Part shown: positions 5,926-15,208 of the stretch, piece after piece
How positions within the stretch are numbered: the first letter of the stretch is position 1
Layout of the letters: each line of letters starts with the position of its first letter
Source: an uncultured Lachnospiraceae bacterium
GTDB lineage: Bacteria > Bacillota > Clostridia > Lachnospirales > Lachnospiraceae
Length of the DNA stretch: 28,289 bases
Assembly: GCA_947631075.1 (NCBI GenBank)
Contig: CANRJU010000004.1
Span: 1 to 28,289 of the forward strand
Direction: 5' to 3'
Notes under the pieces: generated by a model
Databases searched by the model: none
Seen by the model: the letters and a program-made list of their open reading frames with translations, nothing else
What the model was told of the DNA's origin: nothing
Position numbers and translations under genes: made by a program

Positions 5926-6702
5926 ATGCCTGTGAACCGAATGAAGTTTATGAATTCATATATTGATAATGTGACAAGGGACGAAGCCATAGTCCATATA
6001 GAAAAATGTATACAGAAAAGAAAAATTGGACATGTCATGACGCCGAATGTGGATCAGATTGTCCGCATGGAAAAAGATACATACTTTAAAGAAATATGTG
6101 ACAATGCGGAACTGCTTCTGACAGATGGACACCCTTTGTTATGGATATCTAAATGGTATGGACATCCGATTAAAGAAAAGATATGCGGTTCGGATCTTGT
6201 TCCTTATCTTTGCGAGATTGCCGCTAAGAAAGGTTATTCAGTTTTTTGGCTCGGAGCTGCCCCTGGAGTAGCACAGAGAGCGGCTGTCAAACTCCGTGAA
6301 AGGTTTCCGAATCTCAATGTAGCAGGAGTATATTCTCCTCCGCTTGGATTTGAGAAAGATAAAGAAGAAATAGAGAAAATCAACCAAATGCTTTTGGATT
6401 CTCATGCGGATATGCTGTTTGTTGGAATGGGCGTGCCGAAACAAGATATTTTTATTTATGAAAATATGGATAAGTATCAGATTCCCATGTCGTTTTCGGT
6501 AGGAGGAACCATAGATTTTATTGCTGGTGAGCAGAAAAGGGCGCCGAGGTGGATTAGACAGATTGGATTTGAGTGGATGTATCGGTTGTTCAGTAATCCG
6601 AAAAGGATGTTTAAAAGGTATATTGTGGATGACATGAAGATTTTTAGGTTGGCTTGGAGATACAGACCAAAATTGAATGAGATGAGCGAAATAGATAAAT
6701 AA
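5926..6702 (+). CDS. WecG/TagA/CpsF-family glycosyltransferase (GT26)
   Basis: This 258-residue GT26 enzyme belongs to the family that transfers N-acetylmannosamine or a related sugar onto an undecaprenyl-linked acceptor at the inner face of the membrane. Signatures seen: TPNVDQ (39-44), the TDGHPLLW segment (66-73), FWLGAAPG, GMGVPKQD (167-174) and SVGGTIDFIAG...RAPRW (about 190-207). The start is ATG 5926 behind AAGGGG; ATG 5941 is also possible. The UDP-GlcNAc 2-epimerase gene at 10806 would supply UDP-ManNAc, the classic donor of this family, so the two genes support each other. No initiating phosphoglycosyltransferase is seen in the window, so this enzyme probably adds the second sugar. 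Confidence 0.88.
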   Translation: MPVNRMKFMNSYIDNVTRDEAIVHIEKCIQKRKIGHVMTPNVDQIVRMEKDTYFKEICDNAELLLTDGHPLLWISKWYGHPIKEKICGSDLVPYLCEIAAKKGYSVFWLGAAPGVAQRAAVKLRERFPNLNVAGVYSPPLGFEKDKEEIEKINQMLLDSHADMLFVGMGVPKQDIFIYENMDKYQIPMSFSVGGTIDFIAGEQKRAPRWIRQIGFEWMYRLFSNPKRMFKRYIVDDMKIFRLAWRYRPKLNEMSEIDK

Positions 6703-6813
6703 AAACATTGCAAAAAGTGGACGTTAAAAAATGTTCTATGGAAAAGAAGTGAAAAGCTAGATACTTTCTGTTTTTCTGTAATGAAAAAATATAAATATAA
6801 TTGAGGAATGAAT

Positions 6814-7935
6814 GTGAAAATATTAATAGATTTAACACCATTAGCAGATCATCTTTCCGGAATCGAACGGTATGCAGCATGCCTGACACTTGAAATGATG
6901 AATAATACAAATAATTCATACATACTGATATTTAAGAAAAACGTTCATTTTCTTTTTCAAAAATGGATAAAAAATGAACGTATTGAAATGGTGGTTCTTT
7001 CTGAATGTAATAAGCTGCTGTTCAATCAGATAAAACTACCATTTGAAATTTATAAGCACAAAGCAGATTGTTATCTGTTTATGGCTTTTCCAGTGCCTGT
7101 CTTGTTATTCAAGAAGAATATGGTTTCCACAATTCATGATATCGGTTGCTGGGATTGCCCCGAAACAATGACAACGCTAAGCAAATGGTATTTTAGAATA
7201 TCTTTTAGAGTTGCAGTTTTAAAATGCAAAATGATTACTACTGTTTCCGATTTTTCTAAGGAGAGAATCATTACTAAGCTAAAATGCCATCAAAAAAAGA
7301 TTTTTGTGATTCATTCTGCAGTAGATAAAAAATTCTTGCAGGCGAAAACGATGCCTTCTGCTGTCAATACAATAAAAAAGAAATATAAATTGCCTGAGAG
7401 CTATTTTTTATCGTTGTCTACGTTGGAGCCGCGTAAGAACTTGCGGTTGCTGATTGAGGCATATCAGAAACTTGTTGTTGAACGTGGGTGCAACATTCCG
7501 TTGGTATTGGCGGGACGCAAAGGCTGGAAGATAGATAAGCTGCTGGATGGAATTGATGAGCAGGTAAAAGGTCAGATTTTTTTTACAGGCTTTATTGAAG
7601 ATGACGATTTGCCTATTGTTTATGGAAACGCCAATTTATTTATCTTTCCATCGCTATATGAAGGCTTTGGGCTTCCTCCGCTTGAAGCGATGGCCTGCGG
7701 TGTTCCTGTGCTGTCGTCTGATGCTGCATCCATGCCAGAAATATTGGGAGATGCTGCGTTTTATTTCCACAGCGGGGATGTGAATAGCCTTTCTGAAAAA
7801 ATGCAGGAAATGATGAATATGACAGAGGAAAAATGTGCTCAAATGATTGAATGTGGATTAGAGCAGGCTAAAAAATTTACATGGGAGAAATCAGCACAAA
7901 AACTGATTGATATGCTTCAGTCAGATAAAACATAA
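6814..7935 (+). CDS. Glycosyltransferase family 4 (GT-B fold)
   Basis: About 373 residues with the C-terminal GT-B donor-binding half: STLEPRKNLRLLIEAY, then the E-x7-E motif (Glu283 in YEGFGLPP and Glu291 in LEAMACGVPVL) that contacts the nucleotide-sugar in GT4 enzymes. The N-terminal GIERYA segment fits the acceptor domain. GTG 6814 is preferred because GAGGA (6803-6807) lies 6 bases upstream, whereas it directly touches the alternative ATG 6808. The gene follows a roughly 105 bp AT-rich gap in which no convincing promoter was found. Sugar and linkage specificity cannot be predicted. Confidence 0.85.
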   Translation: MKILIDLTPLADHLSGIERYAACLTLEMMNNTNNSYILIFKKNVHFLFQKWIKNERIEMVVLSECNKLLFNQIKLPFEIYKHKADCYLFMAFPVPVLLFKKNMVSTIHDIGCWDCPETMTTLSKWYFRISFRVAVLKCKMITTVSDFSKERIITKLKCHQKKIFVIHSAVDKKFLQAKTMPSAVNTIKKKYKLPESYFLSLSTLEPRKNLRLLIEAYQKLVVERGCNIPLVLAGRKGWKIDKLLDGIDEQVKGQIFFTGFIEDDDLPIVYGNANLFIFPSLYEGFGLPPLEAMACGVPVLSSDAASMPEILGDAAFYFHSGDVNSLSEKMQEMMNMTEEKCAQMIECGLEQAKKFTWEKSAQKLIDMLQSDKT

Positions 7936-7962
7936 CCAGCAGACTTATGAAAGAGGTTTTAT

Positions 7963-8829
7963 ATGTTCTTTTCTTTAATAATCGGCACTTTAAACCGATC
8001 AGATTGCATTAAATATTGTCTGGAATCGTTGAAAAATCAAATTTATAGAGATTTCGAGGTAATAATCGTTGATCAAAGCAAAGACGATTTAACAGAAAAA
8101 GCGCTGGAAGATTTCCGTGATTTGACGATTGTGTATGAGCGCGTGACGTTTAAAGGTTTGAGCAAGGCAAGAAATGAGGCAATTCGTCACGCCAAGGGCG
8201 ATTATTTGTGTCTGATTGATGATGACGCCTATTATTGTGAGGATTATTTAAGTAATATTGAAAAACATATAAAAAACAATAATAAAACAATTGTAACCGG
8301 CTATCTTTGGAATACAGCAATGAAAAGTGATTTCGTAAGCTATAAAGTATTGTCTGATGGAAAGAAATTATCTCACCGTCAGGTGATAAGATATTGCCCG
8401 TCTCCTGCGGTTTCTTTTCCCAAGGAGATTATTTCGGTATCGGGGTATTTCGATGAAGAATTCGGTGTAGGCGCAAAATACGGCGCAGGAGAGGAAACAG
8501 ATTTCATTTTAAGAGCTATGAGGTACGGATATGATATCAGATATTTTAGTGATGTAAAAGCTCAGCATCCACATGAAAAACTTGCTAAAGCTGCTCCAGC
8601 GGTTGGCATTGAAAAGAAATGTTCTTACAGCTTTGGATTTGGGGCAATGTATGAAAAGCAGTTCTGCCTTGGGAATGGTATAAAAGTTTTTCCCGCATTT
8701 ATTGAAAAGGTATTCAAATTGAAAATAAAATGTTTATTATATAGAAAAGAAGATTATGAGAAAGAAAAAGAAGCGTTTCAGCGGGGGAAAAGGGAATACA
8801 AAAGAGAACACTGTCAGAAAGGGGAATAG
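7963..8829 (+). CDS. Glycosyltransferase family 2 (GT-A fold)
   Basis: The 288-residue protein opens with the GT2 core MFFSLIIGTLNRSD, has the nucleotide-binding Asp37 (IIVDQSKDD) and the metal-binding triad Asp86-Asp87-Asp88 (LIDDDAYY). The GAGEETDF segment (about 175-182) supplies the catalytic acid/base region. It should transfer one sugar to the growing lipid-linked repeat unit in the cytoplasm. AGAGG lies upstream of the ATG, and the wzy-like gene starts only 3 bp after the stop. The C-terminus is strongly basic (KEDYEKEKEAFQRGKREYKREH), perhaps for contact with the membrane. Confidence 0.86.
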   Translation: MFFSLIIGTLNRSDCIKYCLESLKNQIYRDFEVIIVDQSKDDLTEKALEDFRDLTIVYERVTFKGLSKARNEAIRHAKGDYLCLIDDDAYYCEDYLSNIEKHIKNNNKTIVTGYLWNTAMKSDFVSYKVLSDGKKLSHRQVIRYCPSPAVSFPKEIISVSGYFDEEFGVGAKYGAGEETDFILRAMRYGYDIRYFSDVKAQHPHEKLAKAAPAVGIEKKCSYSFGFGAMYEKQFCLGNGIKVFPAFIEKVFKLKIKCLLYRKEDYEKEKEAFQRGKREYKREHCQKGE

Positions 8830-8832
8830 ACA

Positions 8833-10008
8833 ATGTATCTTGAGGCAAACGGGACAGCATTATCTTTAAAAAAAACAAGCATTGAAACTATTTCATTACC
8901 AGTATTTTGTTTTGGAATTTTGTATTTTATATATCTCTTAAAGAGGATATATATAGTGGCTAATAATCCGATTGTTTTAAATGTATTGGATTCAGTAGAG
9001 TGGCCGATATATATATTTATTTTTTTAAATGCAGTTATAAAAGCAAGATACAAAATCCGAGATTTAATATTGATATTTGTTGTTGGTTGTGTTTTTTTAC
9101 TGGGGTTTGCTTCAACAGGTTATGCAGAGCTTTTGAAAGCGATGATGATTATTGTCGCACTGAAAAATGTTGACTATCACAAACTGTTTGAAGTAATGTA
9201 TCGAATTCTGGTATTTTCTATTGTGCTTACTGTCTTGTTGTATTTCCTGGGCCTTTCTAATGCAGGCGTACAACGCAGAGGCGGCATTGCTTTAGGATAT
9301 GCGCAAGTTAATTCTGTCGGATATGTTTTAATGGTTTTGACTTTGTTAACCATTGTGAGAAAGGAAAAAGTCGATTCATGGAATAAGGTAATTTTAGCCT
9401 TATTAAATCTTGTAGGGTTCATTATAGCGGATAGCAGAACAGGGTTCTACCTTGCGTGTGCTGCGCTACTGTTTTCTAATAACAGAATATATGCATTTAT
9501 CAAAAGAAAACGGCTTGTTCAGAATATTTTGACTGCTGTACCTGTGATTTTGATGATAGCCACAATATTGACAGCTGTGTTATACCAGAGCAGTGCTTTA
9601 GTGCAAGGGTTAGATCTGGTATTTAGCGCAAGAATAACAATGAATAGCTATATTCTGACGAATACGGGCATTACACTACTGGGACGACCGTTCGAATATC
9701 ATGGCGAGGCAATATACAATTCAGTAACACAAAGATGGTCGCACTATTTGACTATTGATAATGCTTATATGAGTTTGATTATTGAATTTGGACTGATAGC
9801 AACTATAGTAGTTGGAATTGTCTATTTTAAATTAATGAAGAAATTGTTTAAATACGGTGCTATCAACATTGCTTTCGTAATGACGATTATCAGCCTATAT
9901 GGATTAACAGAGTCGTCGATTATAAGTGTATATGTTGCATTTCCGTTTTTGTTATTGCTGAATGACAGATTGAGAAATACAGAAGCGAGGGTAGAGTATG
10001 ATACCTAA
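8833..10008 (+). CDS. Wzy-like polysaccharide polymerase (integral membrane protein)
   Basis: The 391 residues are dominated by about ten hydrophobic segments, for example LPVFCFGILYFIYLL, LILIFVVGCVFLLGFAS, ILVFSIVLTVLLYFLGL, VILALLNLVGFIIA, and ILTAVPVILMIATILTAVLY. A longer polar loop (about 255-310) precedes the final segments. The IADSRTGFYLA stretch is typical of O-antigen polymerase/ligase-type proteins. Wzy polymerases join flipped repeat units on the outer membrane leaflet and pair with a Wzx flippase, which is encoded at 20907. Sequence identity in this family is always low, so the call rests on topology, the short motif and the locus. The following GT32 gene overlaps it by 11 bp. 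Confidence 0.78.
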   Translation: MYLEANGTALSLKKTSIETISLPVFCFGILYFIYLLKRIYIVANNPIVLNVLDSVEWPIYIFIFLNAVIKARYKIRDLILIFVVGCVFLLGFASTGYAELLKAMMIIVALKNVDYHKLFEVMYRILVFSIVLTVLLYFLGLSNAGVQRRGGIALGYAQVNSVGYVLMVLTLLTIVRKEKVDSWNKVILALLNLVGFIIADSRTGFYLACAALLFSNNRIYAFIKRKRLVQNILTAVPVILMIATILTAVLYQSSALVQGLDLVFSARITMNSYILTNTGITLLGRPFEYHGEAIYNSVTQRWSHYLTIDNAYMSLIIEFGLIATIVVGIVYFKLMKKLFKYGAINIAFVMTIISLYGLTESSIISVYVAFPFLLLLNDRLRNTEARVEYDT

Positions 10009-10774
10009 AATGATCCATTACTGTTGGTTCGGGGGAAACCCTCTACCCGAAATTGCGCAAAAATGCATAGAGAGTTGGGTAAAGAACTGTCCAGATTACG
10101 AAATAAAGCGCTGGGACGAGACGAATTTTGATTTGAATTACAACGATTATATCCGTGAGGCATATGAAGCAAAAAAGTGGGCTTTTGTGACCGATGTTGT
10201 CAGGCTTTACGTACTTGTAAATGATGGAGGAATCTATATGGATACCGACGTTGAGGTGCTTAAACCGCTTGATGAATTTCTGAAATACGAGGCGTTTTCC
10301 GGATTTGAATCCGAAACTGATATTCCGACCGGAATTATGGCGTGCGAAAAGGGACAGAAATTGTTTAAAGAGCTATTAAGCGAATACAATAATGCACATT
10401 TTTTGAAGTCTGACGGCACATATGATGTGACGACAAATGTCGTTCGCATTACTAACATGTGCTTAAAATTTGGCTTCGTTCCAAACAATCAGCTCCAAAC
10501 TGTAAATGGTTTTACATTGTTCCCAAAGGATTATTTTTGCCCAAAGGATCATGTTATGCGAGTGACTCGACTGACAGAAAATTCATATACTATTCACCAT
10601 TTTGATGGTTCGTGGAAATCAGAGGAAGAACGGTATGTGGCCTCGTTAAAACAGCATTGTCCTTGGATTCCTTTGAGAGTTGCAAAAGGAATTTCAAAAA
10701 TTAAATATGCCGGCTTTAGAACATTCATAAAGAAAACTATGGAATGGTGCAAAAAAGAGATAAATAAGGGTTAA
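9998..10774 (+). CDS. Glycosyltransferase family 32 (capsular polysaccharide synthesis type)
   Basis: This 258-residue GT-A enzyme begins with IPKMIHYCWFGG, the opening of GT32 and mannosyltransferase OCH1-like bacterial proteins, and carries the D-x-D motif as MDTDVEV (Asp82 and Asp84) after DVVRLYVLVNDGGIY. The family transfers hexoses to oligosaccharide acceptors. The start overlaps the end of the wzy-like gene. The C-terminal part, with YTIHHFDGSWKSEEER, is also family-typical. Specificity is unknown. Confidence 0.87.
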   Translation: MIPKMIHYCWFGGNPLPEIAQKCIESWVKNCPDYEIKRWDETNFDLNYNDYIREAYEAKKWAFVTDVVRLYVLVNDGGIYMDTDVEVLKPLDEFLKYEAFSGFESETDIPTGIMACEKGQKLFKELLSEYNNAHFLKSDGTYDVTTNVVRITNMCLKFGFVPNNQLQTVNGFTLFPKDYFCPKDHVMRVTRLTENSYTIHHFDGSWKSEEERYVASLKQHCPWIPLRVAKGISKIKYAGFRTFIKKTMEWCKKEINKG

Positions 10775-10805
10775 GAATGTTGATTCATATGTGAAGGAGC
10801 TTTTA

Positions 10806-11906
10806 ATGAAAACCGTAATGCTTGTCTTCGGTACACGACCCGAAGCGATAAAAATGTGTCCGCTTGTGAACGAACTCAAGAGTCACAGCGAAATAAAAAC
10901 CGTCGTCTGTGTGACAGGACAGCACCGTCAGATGCTCGACCAGGTTCTTGAAGCATTCGGCGTCATGCCAGACTACGACCTCTCCATCATGAAGGACAAG
11001 CAGACGCTGTTCGACATCACAACAAACATCTTAAATCGTATAAATGAAGTCCTTGAAGAAGTCAGACCTAACGTTGTTCTTGTCCATGGCGACACCACGA
11101 CCACCCTCGTGACCGCGCTTGCGTGCTTCTATCTGCAGATTCCGGTTGGACACGTTGAGGCTGGGCTGCGTACTTACAACATTTACAGCCCGTATCCTGA
11201 AGAATTCAACCGTCAGGTCGTCAGCATAATAAGTAAATTCAACTTTGCTCCGACTGAACTTTCGAAGCAAAATCTTATCCGCGAGGGCAAGGCGGAAAGC
11301 AGCATCTTTGTTACCGGCAATACTGCCATAGATGCGTTAAAAACGACGGTGCGGGAGGACTACCAACACCCCGAACTCAACTGGGCGGAGGGCAGCCGAC
11401 TGATCCTCATCACAGCTCACCGCCGCGAGAACCTTGGTGAGCCGATGCAGCATATGTTTCGTGCGATCCGTCGTGTGATGGACGAGCACCCTGATGTCAA
11501 GGCGGTTTACCCGATTCACATGAACCCGGTCGTGCGTGAAACTGCAGATGCAATCCTCGGCGGCGACGAACGAATCCACATCATTGAGCCACTTGACGTG
11601 CTAGACTTCCACAATTTCATGGCGCACAGTTACTTGATTCTGACCGACAGCGGCGGGATACAAGAGGAGGCTCCGAGCCTAGGCAAGCCGGTTCTTGTTA
11701 TGCGTGACACGACTGAGCGCCCCGAGGGTATCAAAGCAGGAACGTTGAAGCTCGTCGGTACAAATGAAGAAACAATTTATACAGAGTTTCAGCGTCTCCT
11801 AACAGATAAGGTGGCTTATGACGCTATGGCGAAAGCAAGCAATCCGTATGGCGATGGTCACGCTTGCGAGAGGATAGCAAAGGTATTATGCAAAAAATGG
11901 TGTTAA
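10806..11906 (+). CDS. wecB: UDP-N-acetylglucosamine 2-epimerase
   Basis: This 366-residue GT-B-like epimerase would convert UDP-GlcNAc to UDP-ManNAc. The signatures are FGTRPEAIKM at the N-terminus, HGDTTTTL, HVEAGLRT (from about 116), PEEFNRQ, TAHRREN and DSGGIQEEAPSLGKPVLVMRDTTERPE (from 281). The start is ATG 10806, with AAGGAG 6 bases upstream; an in-frame GTG at 10791 is part of that region and is rejected. The product matches the need of the GT26 at 5926. Base composition is clearly more GC-rich than the flanking genes, so this gene may have been exchanged by homologous recombination with a relative. Confidence 0.93.
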   Translation: MKTVMLVFGTRPEAIKMCPLVNELKSHSEIKTVVCVTGQHRQMLDQVLEAFGVMPDYDLSIMKDKQTLFDITTNILNRINEVLEEVRPNVVLVHGDTTTTLVTALACFYLQIPVGHVEAGLRTYNIYSPYPEEFNRQVVSIISKFNFAPTELSKQNLIREGKAESSIFVTGNTAIDALKTTVREDYQHPELNWAEGSRLILITAHRRENLGEPMQHMFRAIRRVMDEHPDVKAVYPIHMNPVVRETADAILGGDERIHIIEPLDVLDFHNFMAHSYLILTDSGGIQEEAPSLGKPVLVMRDTTERPEGIKAGTLKLVGTNEETIYTEFQRLLTDKVAYDAMAKASNPYGDGHACERIAKVLCKKWC

Positions 11907-11942
11907 AATCATTGCGTAAGCTAATCGAAGGAAATGGGTCTT

Positions 11943-13127
11943 ATGAAGAAAAAAGTACAGGTCATTATTACAGGCGGCTATCGCTGGTCATACTACGAGT
12001 GGTTCTTGCTCGGATTTTATAAATTGCAAGAACACAGTGAAATCAAGTTGAAATTTAAGACACCGCTTTTTAGCAGACTCCTTACATATCCGAATATAAA
12101 ATTTGGCTACCGCATTTTGAATTATTTGCAACGGAAGTCAGAAATAGACACATATAATATGACTGGGTATGTGAAATTTAAAGACGGAACAAAGAAGCGT
12201 TTTACCATTGATAGCTCGGATGCGCCATATATGTTCAATGAAAAGTTGCTGAAAGAAACCGATGTATATTTCAAAATACAGTATCCCTGTGAGATCGACC
12301 TTGAGACGTTTCACTTGACTCCAGATATAGAAATACCATGGATTGACAGCGAGCATCTTGATGGTACAGGAAAGGCTTTGACATCAAGAGGAGAACGTAA
12401 AACCATAAAAAACTTGGCACAGTATAGACATAAGATTTATCCACTTATGTTAGGGCCACGAAGCCTCTCTAATGGTTTAAGTAAGCAGGCATTGACAAAA
12501 GGGTATAATAACTATCTTACTGACAGAAGAATCAATAAAACTAAAAAGATTATGTGTTATTTTGGCAATGCTCTCGGACCAAAGCCGGAAAAAATAGACA
12601 GACCTGATTATCTTTGGGAGGGAGATATTCTTGGCTTTTTTAAGGAAGGAATATCTCACCCAAATGAAAAGAGGGCTGTTGTAGCCGATTATATTGCTGA
12701 ACTTGATAACAGCGATGCAAGAGTAATAAGCCGTGCAAATGCAGACAGCGGTCTGGGCAAAAATGAGAATTTGATTATACCGCTTCCGAACTTTTGTGCA
12801 CATGTAGCAAGATTCCAATATAATTTCAATGTATCTGGATATTGTAAAAGCATTCCTAACCGCTTTATTGAGAGTTTTATGGTGGGCACTGCAATCATAA
12901 CGGACAAATTGTGTGTTAAATGGTATTTGCCGTTTGATCCTTGTGAAGTGATTGAAACTATTGAAATGGGATATCTGCCTATGCAGGATGTGGATTGGGA
13001 AACATTCATTTCCGATTTGAAGTCTTTGCCTGAAACAGATCCAGATAATATAATAGAAGGCTTTGAAAAAAAATGGGCCCCGGAAGTTGTCGCTAAATAC
13101 ATGTTAGATACGATAAGGAAGGGTTAA
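11943..13127 (+). CDS. Glycosyltransferase-like protein of unassigned family
   Basis: I do not recognise this 394-residue protein with confidence. It begins VQVIITGGYRWSYYEWF and contains no D-x-D box that stands out. Near residue 307 there is RFIESFMVGTAIITD, which resembles the R-x-x-E-x-x-x-x-G segment of exostosin-like and other GT-B enzymes, followed by PFDPCEVIE. The middle (KKIMCYFGNALGPKP) could begin the second Rossmann half. It lies between wecB and the nucleotidyltransferase/kinase cassette and shares the TAATG joint with the latter, so it may use the donor that cassette makes. ATG 11943 is preferred because AAGGA is too close to ATG 11934. Confidence 0.5.
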   Translation: MKKKVQVIITGGYRWSYYEWFLLGFYKLQEHSEIKLKFKTPLFSRLLTYPNIKFGYRILNYLQRKSEIDTYNMTGYVKFKDGTKKRFTIDSSDAPYMFNEKLLKETDVYFKIQYPCEIDLETFHLTPDIEIPWIDSEHLDGTGKALTSRGERKTIKNLAQYRHKIYPLMLGPRSLSNGLSKQALTKGYNNYLTDRRINKTKKIMCYFGNALGPKPEKIDRPDYLWEGDILGFFKEGISHPNEKRAVVADYIAELDNSDARVISRANADSGLGKNENLIIPLPNFCAHVARFQYNFNVSGYCKSIPNRFIESFMVGTAIITDKLCVKWYLPFDPCEVIETIEMGYLPMQDVDWETFISDLKSLPETDPDNIIEGFEKKWAPEVVAKYMLDTIRKG

Positions 13128-14803
13128 TGCAGATAATGATGAAAAGCCATAATATACTGCGTATTATTATTCCCGGCGCGTCGCTTGTCCCGGAAGGATT
13201 ATGGACTCTTGGTAAACTTCCGGGAATCGTATACCCTATAAATCAAAGAATAGTTTTTGATTATTTATATGAGCAGTATAAGGATTTCGACATTGACGTT
13301 ATATGCTATGAACAAGCGGAAAAAGTACAGCGGCGGCTTGAGAAGTATATAAATAACGGTGTAAGAATTCGAGTTCTCGACTCGTTAAGTGACCTTGGTC
13401 ATACTGTGTATTTTGCGATGGACAATATTGCCGAACCTATAATCATCAATTTCGCTGACACGATCGTGATGGACGATATATCTAAGATCGCTGGAACAGA
13501 TGCGTTTTATTGCCATGAGGACTATATGTCGGAAACATGGACTTATTTTGATGAAGAAAGAGGCAGAATAAAAAATATTTACGATAAGAAAACCTTTGAT
13601 TCGGATAAAAAGAAAAAGCTTTTTGTCGGTGTATTCAGCATCGTGGACAGCGAATATTTCCGCAAGTGTCTCGAAGTAGCCTTTGCACAAAAAGAACTTT
13701 CGATGAGTACCTTCTATTTCGCGTTGCAGCTGTACAGTGAGAAATACCCGATGAGAGTGGTCACAACGGAAAATTGGTTTGACATTGGACACCAGGATAA
13801 ATATTATAACTCCAAGCTGGAAGTGCGGGCAAGGGAATTCAATCACATCAGCGTTGATAAAAACAGGGGCATACTGCGAAAATCCAGTGATGATAAAGAC
13901 AAGTTTATTGGCGAGATCAAGTGGTATTTGAAATTACCGGGAGATATCGAATACGTCAGTCCGAGGATTTTCGACTATTCCACGTCCTATGATGATCCAT
14001 ATGTGTCGATGGAATATTATTCTTATCATACCTTGCACGAACTGTTTTTATATGGGGATTTGGAACTACAGCAGTGGATCGACATCTTTAACCGTATCCG
14101 ATTTGTCTGCGATGATTTCAAACGGTACACGGTAAAGGACGATAAAATACTGCCGTCTTTGGAAGAAATGTATCTGACAAAGACGATTCAACGGTTAGAT
14201 AAGCTGAAAAAGGACGAGAGGTTCCGCTGCTTCTTTGAAAACAACATTACGATTAACGAGAATGAATATCTCTGCCTTGATCAGGTGATTCAGTTGCTGA
14301 AAAAGCTCATCCCCGCAGAACTGTATAACGTCGAGAACTTTACCATAATCCACGGCGACCTATGTTTTTCCAATATCATGGTTGACGGCAATCTTTCTTT
14401 CATTAAGGTAATCGATCCACGCGGAAAATTCGGTGCGTATGATCTGTATGGCGACCAACGATATGAAATGGCTAAGTTGTTCCACAGTGTTGACGGAAAG
14501 TACGACTACATCATCAAAGAATTGTTTGACGTGGCATTTGACGCATGCAGTGTTTCGCTTACTTATCGAATCCACGAGAGAGAGAACAGTATCAATTTGT
14601 ACAAAGTTTTTGTGGAAACGTTCCGTGAAGAAATTGGTGATGATGTCAGAAAGATAGAGTTGATCGAATCGCTTCTGTTTCTGAGCATGATCCCGTTGCA
14701 CAACGAAAGCTTTAAGCAGCAGTTGGTCATGCTTTGCAGGGGGCTCGATATATTGAACAGAGTCGCGGATATTACGACAAACGGGGGGGAGAAGAATGTT
14801 TGA
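13127..14803 (+). CDS. Fusion of nucleotidyltransferase-like and aminoglycoside/choline-kinase-like domains
   Basis: The 558 residues form two parts. Residues 10-240 look like a sugar nucleotidyltransferase: IIIPGASLVPEG, INFADTIV, LFVGVFSIVDSEYF and the ending ENWFDIGHQDKYYNSK. However, the G-x-G-T-R loop and the P-K pair that bind the nucleotide are not recognisable, so catalysis is doubtful. Residues 260-540 look like a phosphotransferase of the APH/choline kinase fold: HGDLCFSN (His409, Asp411, Asn416) is the Brenner box and VIDPRG (Asp430) the metal-binding site. A fused kinase points to a phosphorylated substituent or sugar activated for the capsule. It is followed by an overlapping HAD gene and a second, canonical nucleotidyltransferase, so the three probably serve one pathway. 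The product of that pathway is unknown. Confidence 0.6.
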   Translation: MQIMMKSHNILRIIIPGASLVPEGLWTLGKLPGIVYPINQRIVFDYLYEQYKDFDIDVICYEQAEKVQRRLEKYINNGVRIRVLDSLSDLGHTVYFAMDNIAEPIIINFADTIVMDDISKIAGTDAFYCHEDYMSETWTYFDEERGRIKNIYDKKTFDSDKKKKLFVGVFSIVDSEYFRKCLEVAFAQKELSMSTFYFALQLYSEKYPMRVVTTENWFDIGHQDKYYNSKLEVRAREFNHISVDKNRGILRKSSDDKDKFIGEIKWYLKLPGDIEYVSPRIFDYSTSYDDPYVSMEYYSYHTLHELFLYGDLELQQWIDIFNRIRFVCDDFKRYTVKDDKILPSLEEMYLTKTIQRLDKLKKDERFRCFFENNITINENEYLCLDQVIQLLKKLIPAELYNVENFTIIHGDLCFSNIMVDGNLSFIKVIDPRGKFGAYDLYGDQRYEMAKLFHSVDGKYDYIIKELFDVAFDACSVSLTYRIHERENSINLYKVFVETFREEIGDDVRKIELIESLLFLSMIPLHNESFKQQLVMLCRGLDILNRVADITTNGGEKNV

Positions 14804-15194
14804 GGAATATACTTTTGTCTTTGATATTGATGGGACATTATGTCCAATCAAGAAAAAAGAAGAAAGATATGAGGATATTGTCCCGTATAAGAACATGGTT
14901 GAAAAACTCAGGTATTATGAAGCAAACGGTGCGAAAATAGTATTGTTTACCTCAAGAAATATGAATTCTTATAACGGAAATATAGGTGTGATTAATAAAA
15001 AAACCGCAAAAATACTTTTGGAATGGCTCGACAAGTGGGATATCCCCCATGATGAAATCATTTATGGCAAACCTTGGCCAGGGCATAAGGGATTTTATGT
15101 AGACGACAGAACGGTTAGACCAGATGAATTTTTGAATTGCTCTGTGGACGAGCTTGAAGAGATTTGCGATCGGTCAAAAGAAAAATCGGAATAG
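14796..15194 (+). CDS. HAD-superfamily capsule biosynthesis phosphatase (EcbF/BcbF type)
   Basis: A small 132-residue HAD protein with the motif FDIDGTLCP (Asp10 nucleophile, Asp12 acid/base), the LFTSRN segment for motif II and a YVDDRTVRPDEF segment for the C-terminal metal-binding aspartates. Size and motif spacing match the EcbF/BcbF capsule phosphatases of Pasteurellaceae, which have no cap domain. Start ATG 14796 overlaps the fusion gene by 8 bp and has GGGGGGAG just upstream. In Pasteurella-type clusters such a gene lies with a BcbE-like nucleotidyltransferase, as it does here. The substrate is not established. Confidence 0.78.
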   Translation: MFEEYTFVFDIDGTLCPIKKKEERYEDIVPYKNMVEKLRYYEANGAKIVLFTSRNMNSYNGNIGVINKKTAKILLEWLDKWDIPHDEIIYGKPWPGHKGFYVDDRTVRPDEFLNCSVDELEEICDRSKEKSE

Positions 15195-15208
15195 GGAGGG
15201 AAACAAAA

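Noticed and set aside
6703..6813. Promoter in the AT-rich gap before the first GT4 gene
   Set aside because: TTGCAA and several AT-rich hexamers are present but no pair has acceptable spacing; AT-richness alone explains them.
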